Positions 28,591-36,349 of a stretch of 64,000 nt of DNA are shown in pieces. The notes below the pieces were generated by a model. That model was not told the origin of the DNA and did no database searches. It worked only from the letters and a program-made list of their open reading frames with translations. Within the stretch, counting starts at the first letter, position 1. Each line of letters starts with the position of its first letter. The stretch covers positions 62,001 to 126,000 of the forward strand of contig NZ_JAFFQY010000033.1 in assembly GCF_017311575.1 (NCBI RefSeq). The letters are read 5' to 3'. A program made the translations under genes and the position numbers. The stretch comes from Roseococcus thiosulfatophilus (GTDB taxonomy: Bacteria > Pseudomonadota > Alphaproteobacteria > Acetobacterales > Acetobacteraceae).

Positions 28591-29294
28591 GCGTCGTCCT
28601 CCGTCATGTCATGGGGCCTTCCGGCCAGCAGGCTCGCGTGCATCACGGCGCGCGCGGCCGCGATGTGGCGGCGCATCAGCAGCTCGGCCAGCTCGCCGTC
28701 GTGCTCGGCGATGGCGTCGGTGATGCGCCGGTGTTCCTCGGCCGCGCGCGCGCCGCGGCCGGCGGCGATGCGCTTGCCGTGGTTCCAGTTGCGGATGAGG
28801 CGGTAGAGATCGCTCTCCAGAATGGCCAGGATGCGCGCGCTGCCGGAGAGCCGCGCCACCTCGGCGTGGAAGCGGCGGTTGGTGCCGCGCGGGTCGTTCT
28901 CCTCCTCGCGCAGGATGGCGCGCAGGCGGGCGATGCCGGGCGGCGTGGCGCGTTCGGCGGCGAGGCGCGCGGCCATGCCCTCCAGCGGTTCGCGCGCGAT
29001 GAAGAGATCAAGGATTTCGGCCTCGGACAGGCGCACGGCGGTGACGCCCGCGCGCGGGCGGCGGCGCACCAGGCCGCGCTCCTCCAGCTGGCGCACCGCC
29101 TCGCGCAGCGGGCCGCGGCTGATGCCGAGGCGGCGGGAGAGATCGGGCTCGCTCAGCTTGGCGCCGGGCGGGATGTCGCCGCGGATGATGGCCTCCGCCA
29201 GGTGGCGATAGGCGCGCTCGGATAGCGGCGCGCCATCGTCATCTGTCGACAGAATGGCGGGCTGACGGGTGGACGGGGCGTGGGTTGGCTGCAC
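28587..29294 (-). CDS. GntR family transcriptional regulator (FCD type)
   Basis: About 235 residues. It has an N-terminal winged helix (LSERAYRHLAEAIIRGDIPPGAKLSE, then SRRLGISRGPLREAVRQLEERGLV) and a C-terminal all-helical FCD ligand domain with metal-ligand-like Asp/His residues (RRFHAEVARL, EEHRRITDAI, LMRRHI). The start is placed at GTG 29294: a TTGACC-17-AATACT promoter puts the transcript start at or next to it, and there is no Shine-Dalgarno, so the mRNA is probably leaderless. It likely controls both arms of the divergon in response to an organic acid. Confidence 0.88.
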   Translation of the reverse strand: MQPTHAPSTRQPAILSTDDDGAPLSERAYRHLAEAIIRGDIPPGAKLSEPDLSRRLGISRGPLREAVRQLEERGLVRRRPRAGVTAVRLSEAEILDLFIAREPLEGMAARLAAERATPPGIARLRAILREEENDPRGTNRRFHAEVARLSGSARILAILESDLYRLIRNWNHGKRIAAGRGARAAEEHRRITDAIAEHDGELAELLMRRHIAAARAVMHASLLAGRPHDMTEDDA

Positions 29295-29300
29295 CGCACC

Positions 29301-29329
29301 AGTATTTGCCCACCCCAGACCCAGGTCAA
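29301..29329 (-). promoter_or_regulatory. Promoter of gntR-lyase-aconitase-prpF unit (leaderless)
   Basis: On the minus strand: TTGACC (29329-29324), a 17-base spacer, AATACT (29306-29301), then six bases to GTG at 29294. Both boxes are close to sigma-70 consensus. The start of transcription would coincide with the start codon. The -35 box overlaps a GTCAACAA element that recurs near 29422. Confidence 0.6.
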
Positions 29330-29332
29330 CAA
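29325..29332. promoter_or_regulatory. Candidate GntR-binding half element, copy 1 (GTCAACAA)
   Basis: GTCAACAA at 29325-29332 overlaps the -35 box of the gntR promoter, which fits autorepression. The same octamer occurs within TTGTCAACAA at 29420-29429. Operator role is inference from position and repetition. Confidence 0.35.
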
Positions 29333-29351
29333 CCCAAGGACAACTCGCGGT

Positions 29352-29381
29352 TTGACACGGGTTCCGCGCGGCGGTTAGCCT
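29352..29381 (+). promoter_or_regulatory. Candidate promoter of the Bug-tctB-tctA-lyase operon
   Basis: A perfect TTGACA -35 (29352-29357) followed after 17-18 bases by TTAGCC/TAGCCT (29375-29381). The -10 is weak, which suits a regulated promoter. It lies between the divergent gntR start and the Bug gene and would leave a leader of about 75 bases that contains the element at 29420-29429. Confidence 0.4.
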
Positions 29382-29419
29382 TCTTTCGAGGAAACGCACG
29401 GCCGCCGAAACGGCCAAGA

Positions 29420-29429
29420 TTGTCAACAA
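29420..29429. promoter_or_regulatory. Candidate GntR operator, copy 2 (TTGTCAACAA)
   Basis: TTGTCAACAA has outer arms TTGT/ACAA in inverted orientation, resembling short GntR/FCD operators. It lies downstream of the candidate tct promoter and 35 bases before the Bug start codon, a place where bound repressor would block transcription. Confidence 0.35.
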
Positions 29430-29464
29430 GAATGGCGGCATGACCGCCAGGAAAGGGAACCCCC

Positions 29465-30463
29465 ATGGTCCAGCTGCCCCGCCGCAACCTTCTCGCCGCC
29501 GGTGGCGGCCTGGCCCTCGCCGGGACGGCCCCAGGGATGGCGAAGGCCCAGGCCGCCTGGCCCGTCCGCCCCATCACCTTCATCTGCGGCTTCGGCCCCG
29601 GCGGCAGCGCCGACCGCACCGCGCGTGGCATCGCGCAATTCCTGGCGCCGGAGCTGGGCCAGCCCATCACCGTCGTGAACCGGCCCGGTGCCGGCGGGCA
29701 GGTGGCGGCGGCCTTCGTGCGCGCCCAGCCCGATGACGGCTACACCATGCTGGCCACCGCCATGTCGCCCTATCTGCAGACCAGCATCATCCACACCCGC
29801 GCGCCCTACACGCTGGACGACTTCGCCTTCGTGAACGCGCAGTGGTCGGACTGGGAACTCATCGCGGCCAAGCGCGACATCGGCGTGGATAGCCTGGCCG
29901 CGCTGATGGCCTCCATCCGCGACAATCCGGGGCGGCACAGCGTCAGCGTGGTGCCCTCCTCGGGCGGGCAACTCAACGTCTACATCCTGCTCGATGCCCT
30001 GCAGATCCCAGCGCGCAACCTCCGCATCGTCACCTATGACAGCGGGGCGGCGGCGCGCGCGGCGGCGGCGGGCGGCCAGGTGGACTTCACCATCCTGGGT
30101 GGCGACGGCAGCGCGGGCATCCGCGAACTGGTTCGGCCGCTGGCTGTCATCCATGACCGCCGCGTGGAGGGCTGGGAGGAGGTGCCCACGGTGAACGAGG
30201 CGCTGCGCCCGCTGAACGTGGAGGTGCCCATCCTCTCCGGCTCCATCCGCGGCCTCGCCACGCGCGCCAGCTTCCGCACCAGCCACCCCGACCGCTGGCA
30301 GAAGCTGGTGAGCGCCTATGAGGCCGCGTTGGCCAAGCCCGAAGCGCAAGCCCATTTCCGCAGCAACCGCATCGGCGCCGACTGGGTGGGGCCGGAGCGC
30401 ACCACGCAGATCATGCGCCAGACCTTCGAGATCATCGAGCGCTACAAGGATGTGGGCCGCTGA
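29465..30463 (+). CDS. Bug/TctC periplasmic binding protein of a tripartite tricarboxylate transporter
   Basis: A 332-residue receptor with an RR-containing, Tat-like signal peptide (LPRRNLLAAGGGLALAG, cleavage near KAQAA). Family segments: CGFGPGGSADRTARGIA, NRPGAGGQVAAAFV and VVPSSGGQLNVY. Unlike the three other Bug proteins in the window it lies directly upstream of tctB and tctA, so this is a complete transporter. The substrate is most likely the acid handled by the lyase and aconitase genes on both sides. Confidence 0.93.
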   Translation: MVQLPRRNLLAAGGGLALAGTAPGMAKAQAAWPVRPITFICGFGPGGSADRTARGIAQFLAPELGQPITVVNRPGAGGQVAAAFVRAQPDDGYTMLATAMSPYLQTSIIHTRAPYTLDDFAFVNAQWSDWELIAAKRDIGVDSLAALMASIRDNPGRHSVSVVPSSGGQLNVYILLDALQIPARNLRIVTYDSGAAARAAAAGGQVDFTILGGDGSAGIRELVRPLAVIHDRRVEGWEEVPTVNEALRPLNVEVPILSGSIRGLATRASFRTSHPDRWQKLVSAYEAALAKPEAQAHFRSNRIGADWVGPERTTQIMRQTFEIIERYKDVGR

Positions 30464-30468
30464 CCGCC

Positions 30469-30918
30469 ATGGCCGGGGACAACGCGCGGCCGCGGCTGGA
30501 CTGGGGCCACCTGGCCCTGGTCGTGCTCATCGCGGGCGTGGTGGGCCTGTATCTGCATGACGCCATCCAGGCCTCGCCCACCACCGACAACCTCATCCTG
30601 ATCCTGCCCGCCGCGCTGCTGGCGCTGGGGCTCTGCGCGCTGATCGCCATCGGCATCCTGCGCGGGCGGGCGGCGCGGGGGGATGATGCGCCGCTGGGGC
30701 GCGCGCCGGCGCTGATGGGGCTCTTCGCCCTCTACATCATCACCCTGCCGGTCGTGGGCTTCGATGTGGGCAGCGCGGTCTTCGTCGCCGCCGCCCTTTT
30801 GGTGGAGGGCGAGCGGCGGCCCGTGCAGCTTCTGGTGGTGCCCGCGGTCTTCGCGGTGCTGGCCACGCTCTCCTTCCGGGCCCTGGTGCCCTACCCCATT
30901 CCGACGCTGCTGCTGTGA
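30469..30918 (+). CDS. tctB: TctB family small membrane subunit
   Basis: A 149-residue protein with about four transmembrane segments (LALVVLIAGVVGLYLHDA, LILILPAALLALGLCALIA, then two C-terminal ones), typical of the small subunit of tripartite tricarboxylate transporters. The ATG lies 5 bases after the binding-protein stop, and its end overlaps the tctA start by 4 bases. Confidence 0.9.
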   Translation: MAGDNARPRLDWGHLALVVLIAGVVGLYLHDAIQASPTTDNLILILPAALLALGLCALIAIGILRGRAARGDDAPLGRAPALMGLFALYIITLPVVGFDVGSAVFVAAALLVEGERRPVQLLVVPAVFAVLATLSFRALVPYPIPTLLL

Positions 30919-32420
30919 TAGACCTCGCCGCCCTCTCGGGCGCCTTCGGGCTGCTTTTCGCCTCCTACAACCCGTGGCTGCTGATGATTCCGGGGCTGGC
31001 CATCGGCCTCGTCTTCGGCTGCGTGCCGGGGTTGCAGACCAGCATGGCCATGGCCGTCTTCCTGCCGACGACGCTGTTCATGGACTTCACCTCGGCCATG
31101 TTCTTCCTGACGGCTATCTTCACCGGCGGCATGTTCGGTGGCGGCGTCTCGGCCATCATGATGAACATCCCCGGCACGTCCTCCGCCGTCGCCACCGCCT
31201 TCGACGGCTTCCCCATGGCGCGCAACGGCCAGCATGGCGAGGCACTGGGCATCGCGCTCGCCGCCTCCTGCATCGGCACGGCCATCGGCTATGTGGTGCT
31301 GCTGGTGCTCATCAAGCCGCTCTCGGGCCTGGTGCTGGCCATGGGGCCCACCGAGATGTTCATGGTGGCGCTGTGGGGGCTGACGCTGATCGCCTCCCTG
31401 CGCGGATCGCAGATGGCGCGCGGCATCCTGGCCGGCGTCTTCGGCCTGCTGCTGGGCACGGTGGGGATGAGTTCCAACGGGGTGCTGCGCGGCACCATGG
31501 GCGTGGATTTCCTGATCGACGGCATCGCGGTGGTGCCGGCCATGATCGGCATGTTCGCGGCCTCCGAGCTGTTTGCCATGTCGCAGCGCGGCTACCTGGT
31601 GCAGGACAGCGGGCAGCGCACGGTGCGCTTCTCGCGCGTGCTGGCGGGCATGGGCATGGCGCTGCGCCGGCCCGTGACGCTGCTGCGCGGCTCCATCCTG
31701 GGCGTGGTGGTGGGCGCGGTGCCGGGCATCGGTTCCTCGGTGTCGAACCTCGTCTCCTACGCCGATGCGCGCCGGCGCGACCCGGCGCCCGAGAGCTTCG
31801 GCGCCGGCAACCCCACGGGCGTGGTGGCGGCGGAATCCGCCAACAGCAGCAGCGAGGGCGGCTCCATGGTCAGCCTCTTCGCGCTGGGCCTGCCGGGGGG
31901 CGGCGGCACGGCGGTGCTGCTCGCCGCCTTCGCCATGCACAACGTGACCGGCGGGCCGCGCTTCCTGACCGACAATGCGGACCTGGTCTACACCATCATC
32001 CTGGCCAACATCGCGCAGGCGGTGCTGCTGCTGGGCGTGGGACTGGTGCTGTTGCAGGCGCTGACGCTGATCGTGCGCGTGCGTCTTGCCTTGCTGGTGC
32101 CCTGCGTCTTCGTGCTGGCGGCCTTCGGCAGCTTCGGCCTGACGGGCGACATGCAGGGGCCCTACACCCTTCTGGTCTTCGCCGGCATCGGCTGGCTGTT
32201 CAAGCGGTATGACTATTCGATCCCGGCCGCCGTCATCGGCCTGCTGCTGGGCCGCATGACCGAGGGCGAGTTGCTCCGCAGCTACCAGATCACGGGAGGG
32301 GACATCTCCATGGTGCTGGACCGTCCCATCACGCTGGTCCTGATGGCGCTGCTGGTGCTGTCCATCGTGCTGCCGCCGCTGCTCGCGCGACGGCGGGCGC
32401 GCCGGAAGGCCGCGGCATGA
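30915..32420 (+). CDS. tctA: TctA family large membrane subunit
   Basis: A 501-residue permease with about eleven or twelve transmembrane segments. The two glycine-rich TctA repeats are visible: GCVPGLQTSMAMAVFLPTT in the N-terminal half and GAVPGIGSSVSNLVSYADA in the C-terminal half. SANSSSEGGSMVSLFALGLPG is also characteristic. The GTG overlaps tctB, and the stop overlaps the downstream lyase start by 4 bases, so permease and lyase are translationally coupled. Confidence 0.94.
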   Translation: MIDLAALSGAFGLLFASYNPWLLMIPGLAIGLVFGCVPGLQTSMAMAVFLPTTLFMDFTSAMFFLTAIFTGGMFGGGVSAIMMNIPGTSSAVATAFDGFPMARNGQHGEALGIALAASCIGTAIGYVVLLVLIKPLSGLVLAMGPTEMFMVALWGLTLIASLRGSQMARGILAGVFGLLLGTVGMSSNGVLRGTMGVDFLIDGIAVVPAMIGMFAASELFAMSQRGYLVQDSGQRTVRFSRVLAGMGMALRRPVTLLRGSILGVVVGAVPGIGSSVSNLVSYADARRRDPAPESFGAGNPTGVVAAESANSSSEGGSMVSLFALGLPGGGGTAVLLAAFAMHNVTGGPRFLTDNADLVYTIILANIAQAVLLLGVGLVLLQALTLIVRVRLALLVPCVFVLAAFGSFGLTGDMQGPYTLLVFAGIGWLFKRYDYSIPAAVIGLLLGRMTEGELLRSYQITGGDISMVLDRPITLVLMALLVLSIVLPPLLARRRARRKAAA

Positions 32421-33322
32421 CCTGGCTGCTGGGGCCGGAGCCCGAGACGCCCGCGGGGCTGCGCATGGCCGAACTCTGGGCGCGGCCCGGCATCCTGCGC
32501 ATGCCCGGCGCGCCGCACCCCATGGGCGGCATCCTGGCCAAGCGGGCGGGGTTCGAGGCGCTGTACATCTCGGGCGGCGCCACCTCCTCGCTGCTGGGCC
32601 TGCCCGATCTCGGCCTGGTGTCGCTGGAGGAACTCTGCTTCTTCACCCGCGCCACGGTGCGCGCCACAGGCCTGCCCGTGCTGGTGGACGCCGACACCGG
32701 CTTCGGCCCGCCGCTCAACGTGATGCGCACGGTGCGGGAGCTGGAGGCGGCCGGCGCGGGCGCCGTGCAGATCGAGGACCAGCACCAGCCCAAGAAATGC
32801 GGCCACCTGAACGACAAGAAGCTCTGCGCGCCCGAGGAGATGGCCGAGCGCATCGCCGCCGCCCGCCGCGCCCGCCGGCACCTCCGCATCATGGCGCGCA
32901 CCGACGCCGTGGCGCAGGAGGGGATCGAGGCCGCCATCGCGCGCGCGCAGCTCTATGTCCGCGCGGGTGCGGATGCCATCTTCCCCGAGGCCCTGGCGCG
33001 GGAGGAGGATTTCCGCCGCTTCGCCGCCGCGCTGGACGTGCCGCTGCTGGCCAACATGACGGAGTTCGGCCGCACGCCGATGTTCACCGCCGACCAGTTC
33101 GAGGCCTGGGGCTTTCGCATCGTGATCTGGCCCGCCACGGCCTTCCGCGCCGAAGCCGCCACGCTGACGGAGGTCTATGCGACGCTGGCGCGCGACGGCT
33201 CCATCGCCGCCATGCTGCCGCGGCTGCAGACGCGCGCGCAGCTCTACGAGGTGCTGGGCTATTCGGAACATGAGGCGCTGGACGGTTCGCTGGTGGCGAG
33301 CCGGCTGCCGGGGCTGGAATAG
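32417..33322 (+). CDS. Isocitrate lyase/PEP mutase family lyase (second copy)
   Basis: A 301-residue TIM-barrel enzyme with the lyase motif KKCGH, DADTGFGPPLNVMRT, VQIEDQHQPK and IMARTDA. It overlaps tctA by 4 bases, so it is part of the transporter operon. It differs in sequence from the lyase across the divergon (KKCGHLNDKK here, KRCGHYEDKS there), so the two probably take different substrates or stereoisomers rather than being a recent duplication. Confidence 0.9.
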   Translation: MTWLLGPEPETPAGLRMAELWARPGILRMPGAPHPMGGILAKRAGFEALYISGGATSSLLGLPDLGLVSLEELCFFTRATVRATGLPVLVDADTGFGPPLNVMRTVRELEAAGAGAVQIEDQHQPKKCGHLNDKKLCAPEEMAERIAAARRARRHLRIMARTDAVAQEGIEAAIARAQLYVRAGADAIFPEALAREEDFRRFAAALDVPLLANMTEFGRTPMFTADQFEAWGFRIVIWPATAFRAEAATLTEVYATLARDGSIAAMLPRLQTRAQLYEVLGYSEHEALDGSLVASRLPGLE

Positions 33323-33328
33323 CGCCTC

Positions 33329-34495
33329 TCAGTAGGATTTCGGCAGGCCCAGCACGCGCTCGGCGAGGTGGCTCAGGATCAGCTCCCGGCTGACGGGCGC
33401 GATGCGCGGGATCAGGCTTTCGCGCAGATAGCGCTCCACATGGTATTCCTGGGCATAGCCCATGCCGCCATGAGTCATCACCGCGGTCTCGGCGGCGGAG
33501 AAGCCGGCCTCGGCGGCCAGATACTTCGCCGCGTTGGATTCCGCCCCACATTCGCGGCCTGAATCATAGAGGGCGGCCGCCTTCATCACCATGAGCTCCG
33601 CCGCCTCCAGATGCGCCCAGCAGCGCGCGAGCGGGTGCTGGATGCCCTGGTTCTGGCCGATGGCGCGGCCGAAGACGCGGCGGTCCTTGGCATACTGCGT
33701 CGCCTTGGCCAGCGCGGCGCGGCCGATGCCCACGGCCTCGGCCGCGATCAGGATGCGCTCGGGGTTCATGCCGTGCAGGATGTAGTGGAAGCCCTTGCCT
33801 TCCTCACCGATGCGGTCGGCCTCCGGCACCTCCAGCCCGTCGAAGAAGAGCATGTTCGAATCCACCGCGTGGCGGCCCATCTTCTCGATGAGGCGCACCT
33901 CGATGCGCGCGCGGTCGAGGTCGGTGTAGAAGAGGGACAGCCCCTCCGTCTTGCGCCGCACCTGGTCGAGCGGGGTGGTGCGCGCCAGCAGCAGCATCTT
34001 GTTGGCGACTTGCGCGGTGCTGATCCACATCTTCTGCCCGCGCACGATGTAACGGTCGCCCTGGCGTTCGGCGCGCGTCTTCAGCTCGGTGGTGTTGAGG
34101 CCGACATCGGGTTCGGTGACGGCGAAGCAGGGCTTGTCCTCGCCCGCGATCAGCGGCGGCAGGGCGCGGCGCTTCTGGTCCTCATTGCCGAAGACCACGA
34201 CGGGGTTGAGGCCAAAGATGTTCATGTGGATGGCGGAGGCGCCGGACATGCAGGCGCCGCTCTCGGCCACGGCCTGCATCATCACCGCGGCCTCGCTGAT
34301 GCCGAGGCCGCCGCCGCCATATTCCTCCGGCATGGCGATGCCGAGCCAGCCGCCCTTGGCGATGGCGGCGTGGAATTCATGGGGAAAGGCGGCCTCGCGC
34401 TCCTTCCGGAGCCAGTAGTCATCGCCGAAACCGGCACAGAGCTTGAGTACCTGCGCGCGGATCTCGGCCTGCTCGGCCGTCAGTTCGAATGCCAT
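33329..34495 (-). CDS. Acyl-CoA dehydrogenase
   Basis: A 388-residue flavoenzyme of the acyl-CoA dehydrogenase fold. The helical N-domain (residues 1-115) is followed by FAVTEPDVGLNTTELKT (FAD/substrate binding), IVRGQKMWISTAQVA, and the C-terminal helical domain with MTHGGMGYAQEYHVERYLRES, which contains the likely catalytic Glu. It is convergent with the lyase gene and separate from its operon. The substrate class is not decidable by eye; the neighbourhood suggests a short-chain or dicarboxylic acyl-CoA. Confidence 0.92.
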   Translation of the reverse strand: MAFELTAEQAEIRAQVLKLCAGFGDDYWLRKEREAAFPHEFHAAIAKGGWLGIAMPEEYGGGGLGISEAAVMMQAVAESGACMSGASAIHMNIFGLNPVVVFGNEDQKRRALPPLIAGEDKPCFAVTEPDVGLNTTELKTRAERQGDRYIVRGQKMWISTAQVANKMLLLARTTPLDQVRRKTEGLSLFYTDLDRARIEVRLIEKMGRHAVDSNMLFFDGLEVPEADRIGEEGKGFHYILHGMNPERILIAAEAVGIGRAALAKATQYAKDRRVFGRAIGQNQGIQHPLARCWAHLEAAELMVMKAAALYDSGRECGAESNAAKYLAAEAGFSAAETAVMTHGGMGYAQEYHVERYLRESLIPRIAPVSRELILSHLAERVLGLPKSY

Positions 34496-34570
34496 GGAGC
34501 GCCCCCGGGTTTGGACGAAGCGAGCCAGAAGCGCCGGGGGGTGTCAACGCGTCGAATCAAGGCGTTGAGG

Positions 34571-34646
34571 TGGCGTCCCCTACGGGATTCGAACCCGTGT
34601 TGCCGCCGTGAGAGGGCGGTGTCCTAGGCCTCTAGACGAAGGGGAC
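34571..34646 (-). tRNA. tRNA-Glu (anticodon CTC)
   Basis: On the minus strand a 76-base cloverleaf: acceptor GTCCCC at 34646-34641 pairs with GGGGAC at 34580-34575. The anticodon stem CCGCC/GGCGG encloses the loop CTCTCAC, giving anticodon CTC for GAG codons. The T-arm reads GGTTCGAATCC. CCA (34573-34571) is encoded in the gene. Confidence 0.95.
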
Positions 34647-34664
34647 CAAGCCTTGGAAGCGCCG

Positions 34665-34693
34665 CTCTTAGCCCCCCCGGCGCGGTTGGGCAA
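34665..34693 (-). promoter_or_regulatory. Candidate tRNA-Glu promoter
   Basis: Minus strand TTGCCC (34693-34688), a 17-base spacer, TAAGAG (34670-34665), ending 18 bases before the mature tRNA 5' end. The boxes lie within and just past the 3' end of the DUF2256 gene, so the -10 contains its stop codon. Confidence 0.4.
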
Positions 34694-34841
34694 GCCGGGC
34701 CTTTGCATGGCGCCCCTCGCGGCACGCATCGGAGCAATACCGCACCTCCTCCCACACCCGCGCCCACTTCTTCCGCCAGGCAAAGGGGCGGCCGCAGGCG
34801 GCGCAGGTCTTCTCGGGCAGATGGGGCTTGCGGTGGGTCAC
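34668..34841 (-). CDS. DUF2256 family small zinc-ribbon-like protein
   Basis: A 57-residue protein starting at GTG 34841 ([11 protein letters not shown]). Two Cys pairs ([14 protein letters not shown], then [10 protein letters not shown]) give a CxxC...CxxxC arrangement typical of DUF2256 and suggest zinc binding. Its start overlaps the stop of the upstream membrane-protein gene by 4 bases. The family's role is not established. Confidence 0.8.
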   Translation of the reverse strand: MTHRKPHLPEKTCAACGRPFAWRKKWARVWEEVRYCSDACREGRHAKARLAQPRRGG

Positions 34842-35116
34842 GGGCGGGGGCGGACCTCGCCCACCACGCGCCCGCTGCGCGGATTCAGCAGAAGGATGCG
34901 CCGCTCCTCCCCCGCGCCTTCGACCAGGACGGCGAAACGATCGCCCGCCCCGCTGACGGACAGGATCCGCGTGCCGGCCGGCAGGTCCAGCGCCACGGCC
35001 GGCATGGCCCCCGTCACCGCCCCGCCCGCCCGCTGGACGATCAGCGCGACCAGCGTCACGGTGCCGGCGACGATCATCACCCCCATCGCCACCACCAGGA
35101 ATTTGAGCGCCCGCAT
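34838..35116 (-). CDS. Small single-pass membrane protein (DUF6476-like)
   Basis: A 92-residue protein with one N-terminal transmembrane helix (about residues 4-27, [20 protein letters not shown]) and a small C-terminal domain with two beta-like stretches ([37 protein letters not shown]). It resembles the DUF6476 family of alphaproteobacteria; function unknown. The ATG at 35116 faces, and shares one base with, the TTG start of the pseudouridine synthase. Confidence 0.75.
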   Translation of the reverse strand: MRALKFLVVAMGVMIVAGTVTLVALIVQRAGGAVTGAMPAVALDLPAGTRILSVSGAGDRFAVLVEGAGEERRILLLNPRSGRVVGEVRPRP

Positions 35117-36099
35117 TGGCCGACCCCTCCGCACCCCATGAATATCTCGCGGCCGAAGCCGACCGCGGCGAACGCGCCGACCGCTTCCTCGCGGCGCGGA
35201 TAGGCACGCTCTCGCGCTCGCGCGTCAAGGCGCTGATCGAGGAAGGCCAGGCCCGGGAGGGCGACCAAGTCTTCACCGACCCCGCGCGGCCCATCCGGCC
35301 GGGGGTGACCTATACCCTCGCCCCGCCGCCGCCCCTGCCCGCCCGGCCGGTGGCGCAGGACATCCCGCTCGACATCCTCTTCGAGGACTCGCACCTCATC
35401 GTGCTGAACAAGCCGGCCGGGCTGGTCGTCCACCCCGCACCGGGCAACCTGGACGGCACGCTGGTCAACGCGCTGCTCGGCCATGCGGGGGAGGAGCTGG
35501 AAGGGATCGGCGGCGAGAAGCGGCCGGGCATCGTCCACCGGCTGGACAAGGACACCTCGGGCGTCATGGTCGTGGCCAAGAGCGAGCGCGCCCACCGCGC
35601 CCTGTCCGAGGCCTTCGCGGCGCGCGACCTGGACCGGGAGTATCTGGCCCTGGTCTGGGGCGTGCCCAGCCCCGCCGCGGGCGAGGTGGAGGCCGCCATC
35701 GGCCGCCACCAGCTCGACCGCAAGCGCATGGCCGTGGTGGGGCGCGGCGGCGCGAAGTCCGGCAAGGCGGCGCTGACGCGCTATCGCACCGAGCGCGTGT
35801 TCCATGGCGGGGTGAGCCTGCTGCGCTGCAAGCTCGCCACCGGGCGGACGCACCAGATCCGGGTGCACCTGGCGCATATCGGCCATCCGCTGGTGGGGGA
35901 TCCGGTCTATCTGCGGCGCATACCGGCGGCGAGTCGCGCCTTGCCCGAGGCGGCACGCCAGGCCCTGCTGGCCTTCCCCCGCCAGGCGCTGCACGCGGCC
36001 AGTCTGGAATTTCATCATCCGGTTACAAAGGATGTGCTAACTTTCCGCTCTGATCCGCCGAAAGACCTGCAGGCCCTCCTCTCCGCCCTTTCCGCCTAG
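35116..36099 (+). CDS. RluA family 23S rRNA pseudouridine synthase (RluC/RluD-like)
   Basis: A 327-residue enzyme: N-terminal S4 RNA-binding domain ([24 protein letters not shown]) followed by the catalytic domain with HRLDKDTSG, where the Asp is the nucleophile, and [10 protein letters not shown]. It isomerises uridines in large-subunit rRNA. TTG at 35116 is the first start codon after an in-frame stop (35104-35106), and no alternative start lies before the S4 domain. The gene starts face to face with the small membrane-protein gene, leaving no intergenic promoter space. Confidence 0.92.
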   Translation: MADPSAPHEYLAAEADRGERADRFLAARIGTLSRSRVKALIEEGQAREGDQVFTDPARPIRPGVTYTLAPPPPLPARPVAQDIPLDILFEDSHLIVLNKPAGLVVHPAPGNLDGTLVNALLGHAGEELEGIGGEKRPGIVHRLDKDTSGVMVVAKSERAHRALSEAFAARDLDREYLALVWGVPSPAAGEVEAAIGRHQLDRKRMAVVGRGGAKSGKAALTRYRTERVFHGGVSLLRCKLATGRTHQIRVHLAHIGHPLVGDPVYLRRIPAASRALPEAARQALLAFPRQALHAASLEFHHPVTKDVLTFRSDPPKDLQALLSALSA

Positions 36100-36214
36100 G
36101 GGTCCTGCCCGGTTTACCGGGATGACAGAGTGGCGGGGTTGGTTATCCTTGCATTGCAGGGGAGAACGGACTAAACGAACGGTAATGTGCAACGTCGGCC
36201 GGGTGCCGCGTGAC

Positions 36215-36264
36215 TTCGGTTCGCTGCCACCGCCCCCTCCGTGACCGGGGCGGATGCAACCGAA
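36215..36264 (+). promoter_or_regulatory. Structured 5' leader of rpoH (two-tier stem-loop)
   Basis: Outer stem TTCGGTT (36215-36221) pairs with AACCGAA (36258-36264). Inner stem CCGCCCC (36230-36236) pairs with GGGGCGG (36247-36253) around a 10-base loop. Both arms are perfect 7-bp helices separated by an internal loop. It ends 85 bases before the rpoH ATG. It could be a regulatory leader; no poly-U follows, so it is unlikely to be an intrinsic terminator. Confidence 0.45.
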
Positions 36265-36349
36265 AGGGCCCGGCGGTCGTTGCCACGAACGGCCAGATGC
36301 CCGTCGCCGTCACGGGGCGGGTTCTGGCGCAGTCAGGAGTTCGGACCAC

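Noticed and set aside
29242-29253. Palindrome TCTGTCGACAGA as the GntR operator
   Set aside because: It is a perfect 12-base palindrome but lies inside the gntR coding sequence, downstream of the mapped-by-eye promoter, and is not repeated on the tct side. The GTCAACAA pair is a better candidate.
36215-36264. Intrinsic terminator for the RluA-family gene
   Set aside because: The stems are good, but AGGG rather than a U-tract follows. The position fits an rpoH leader better.
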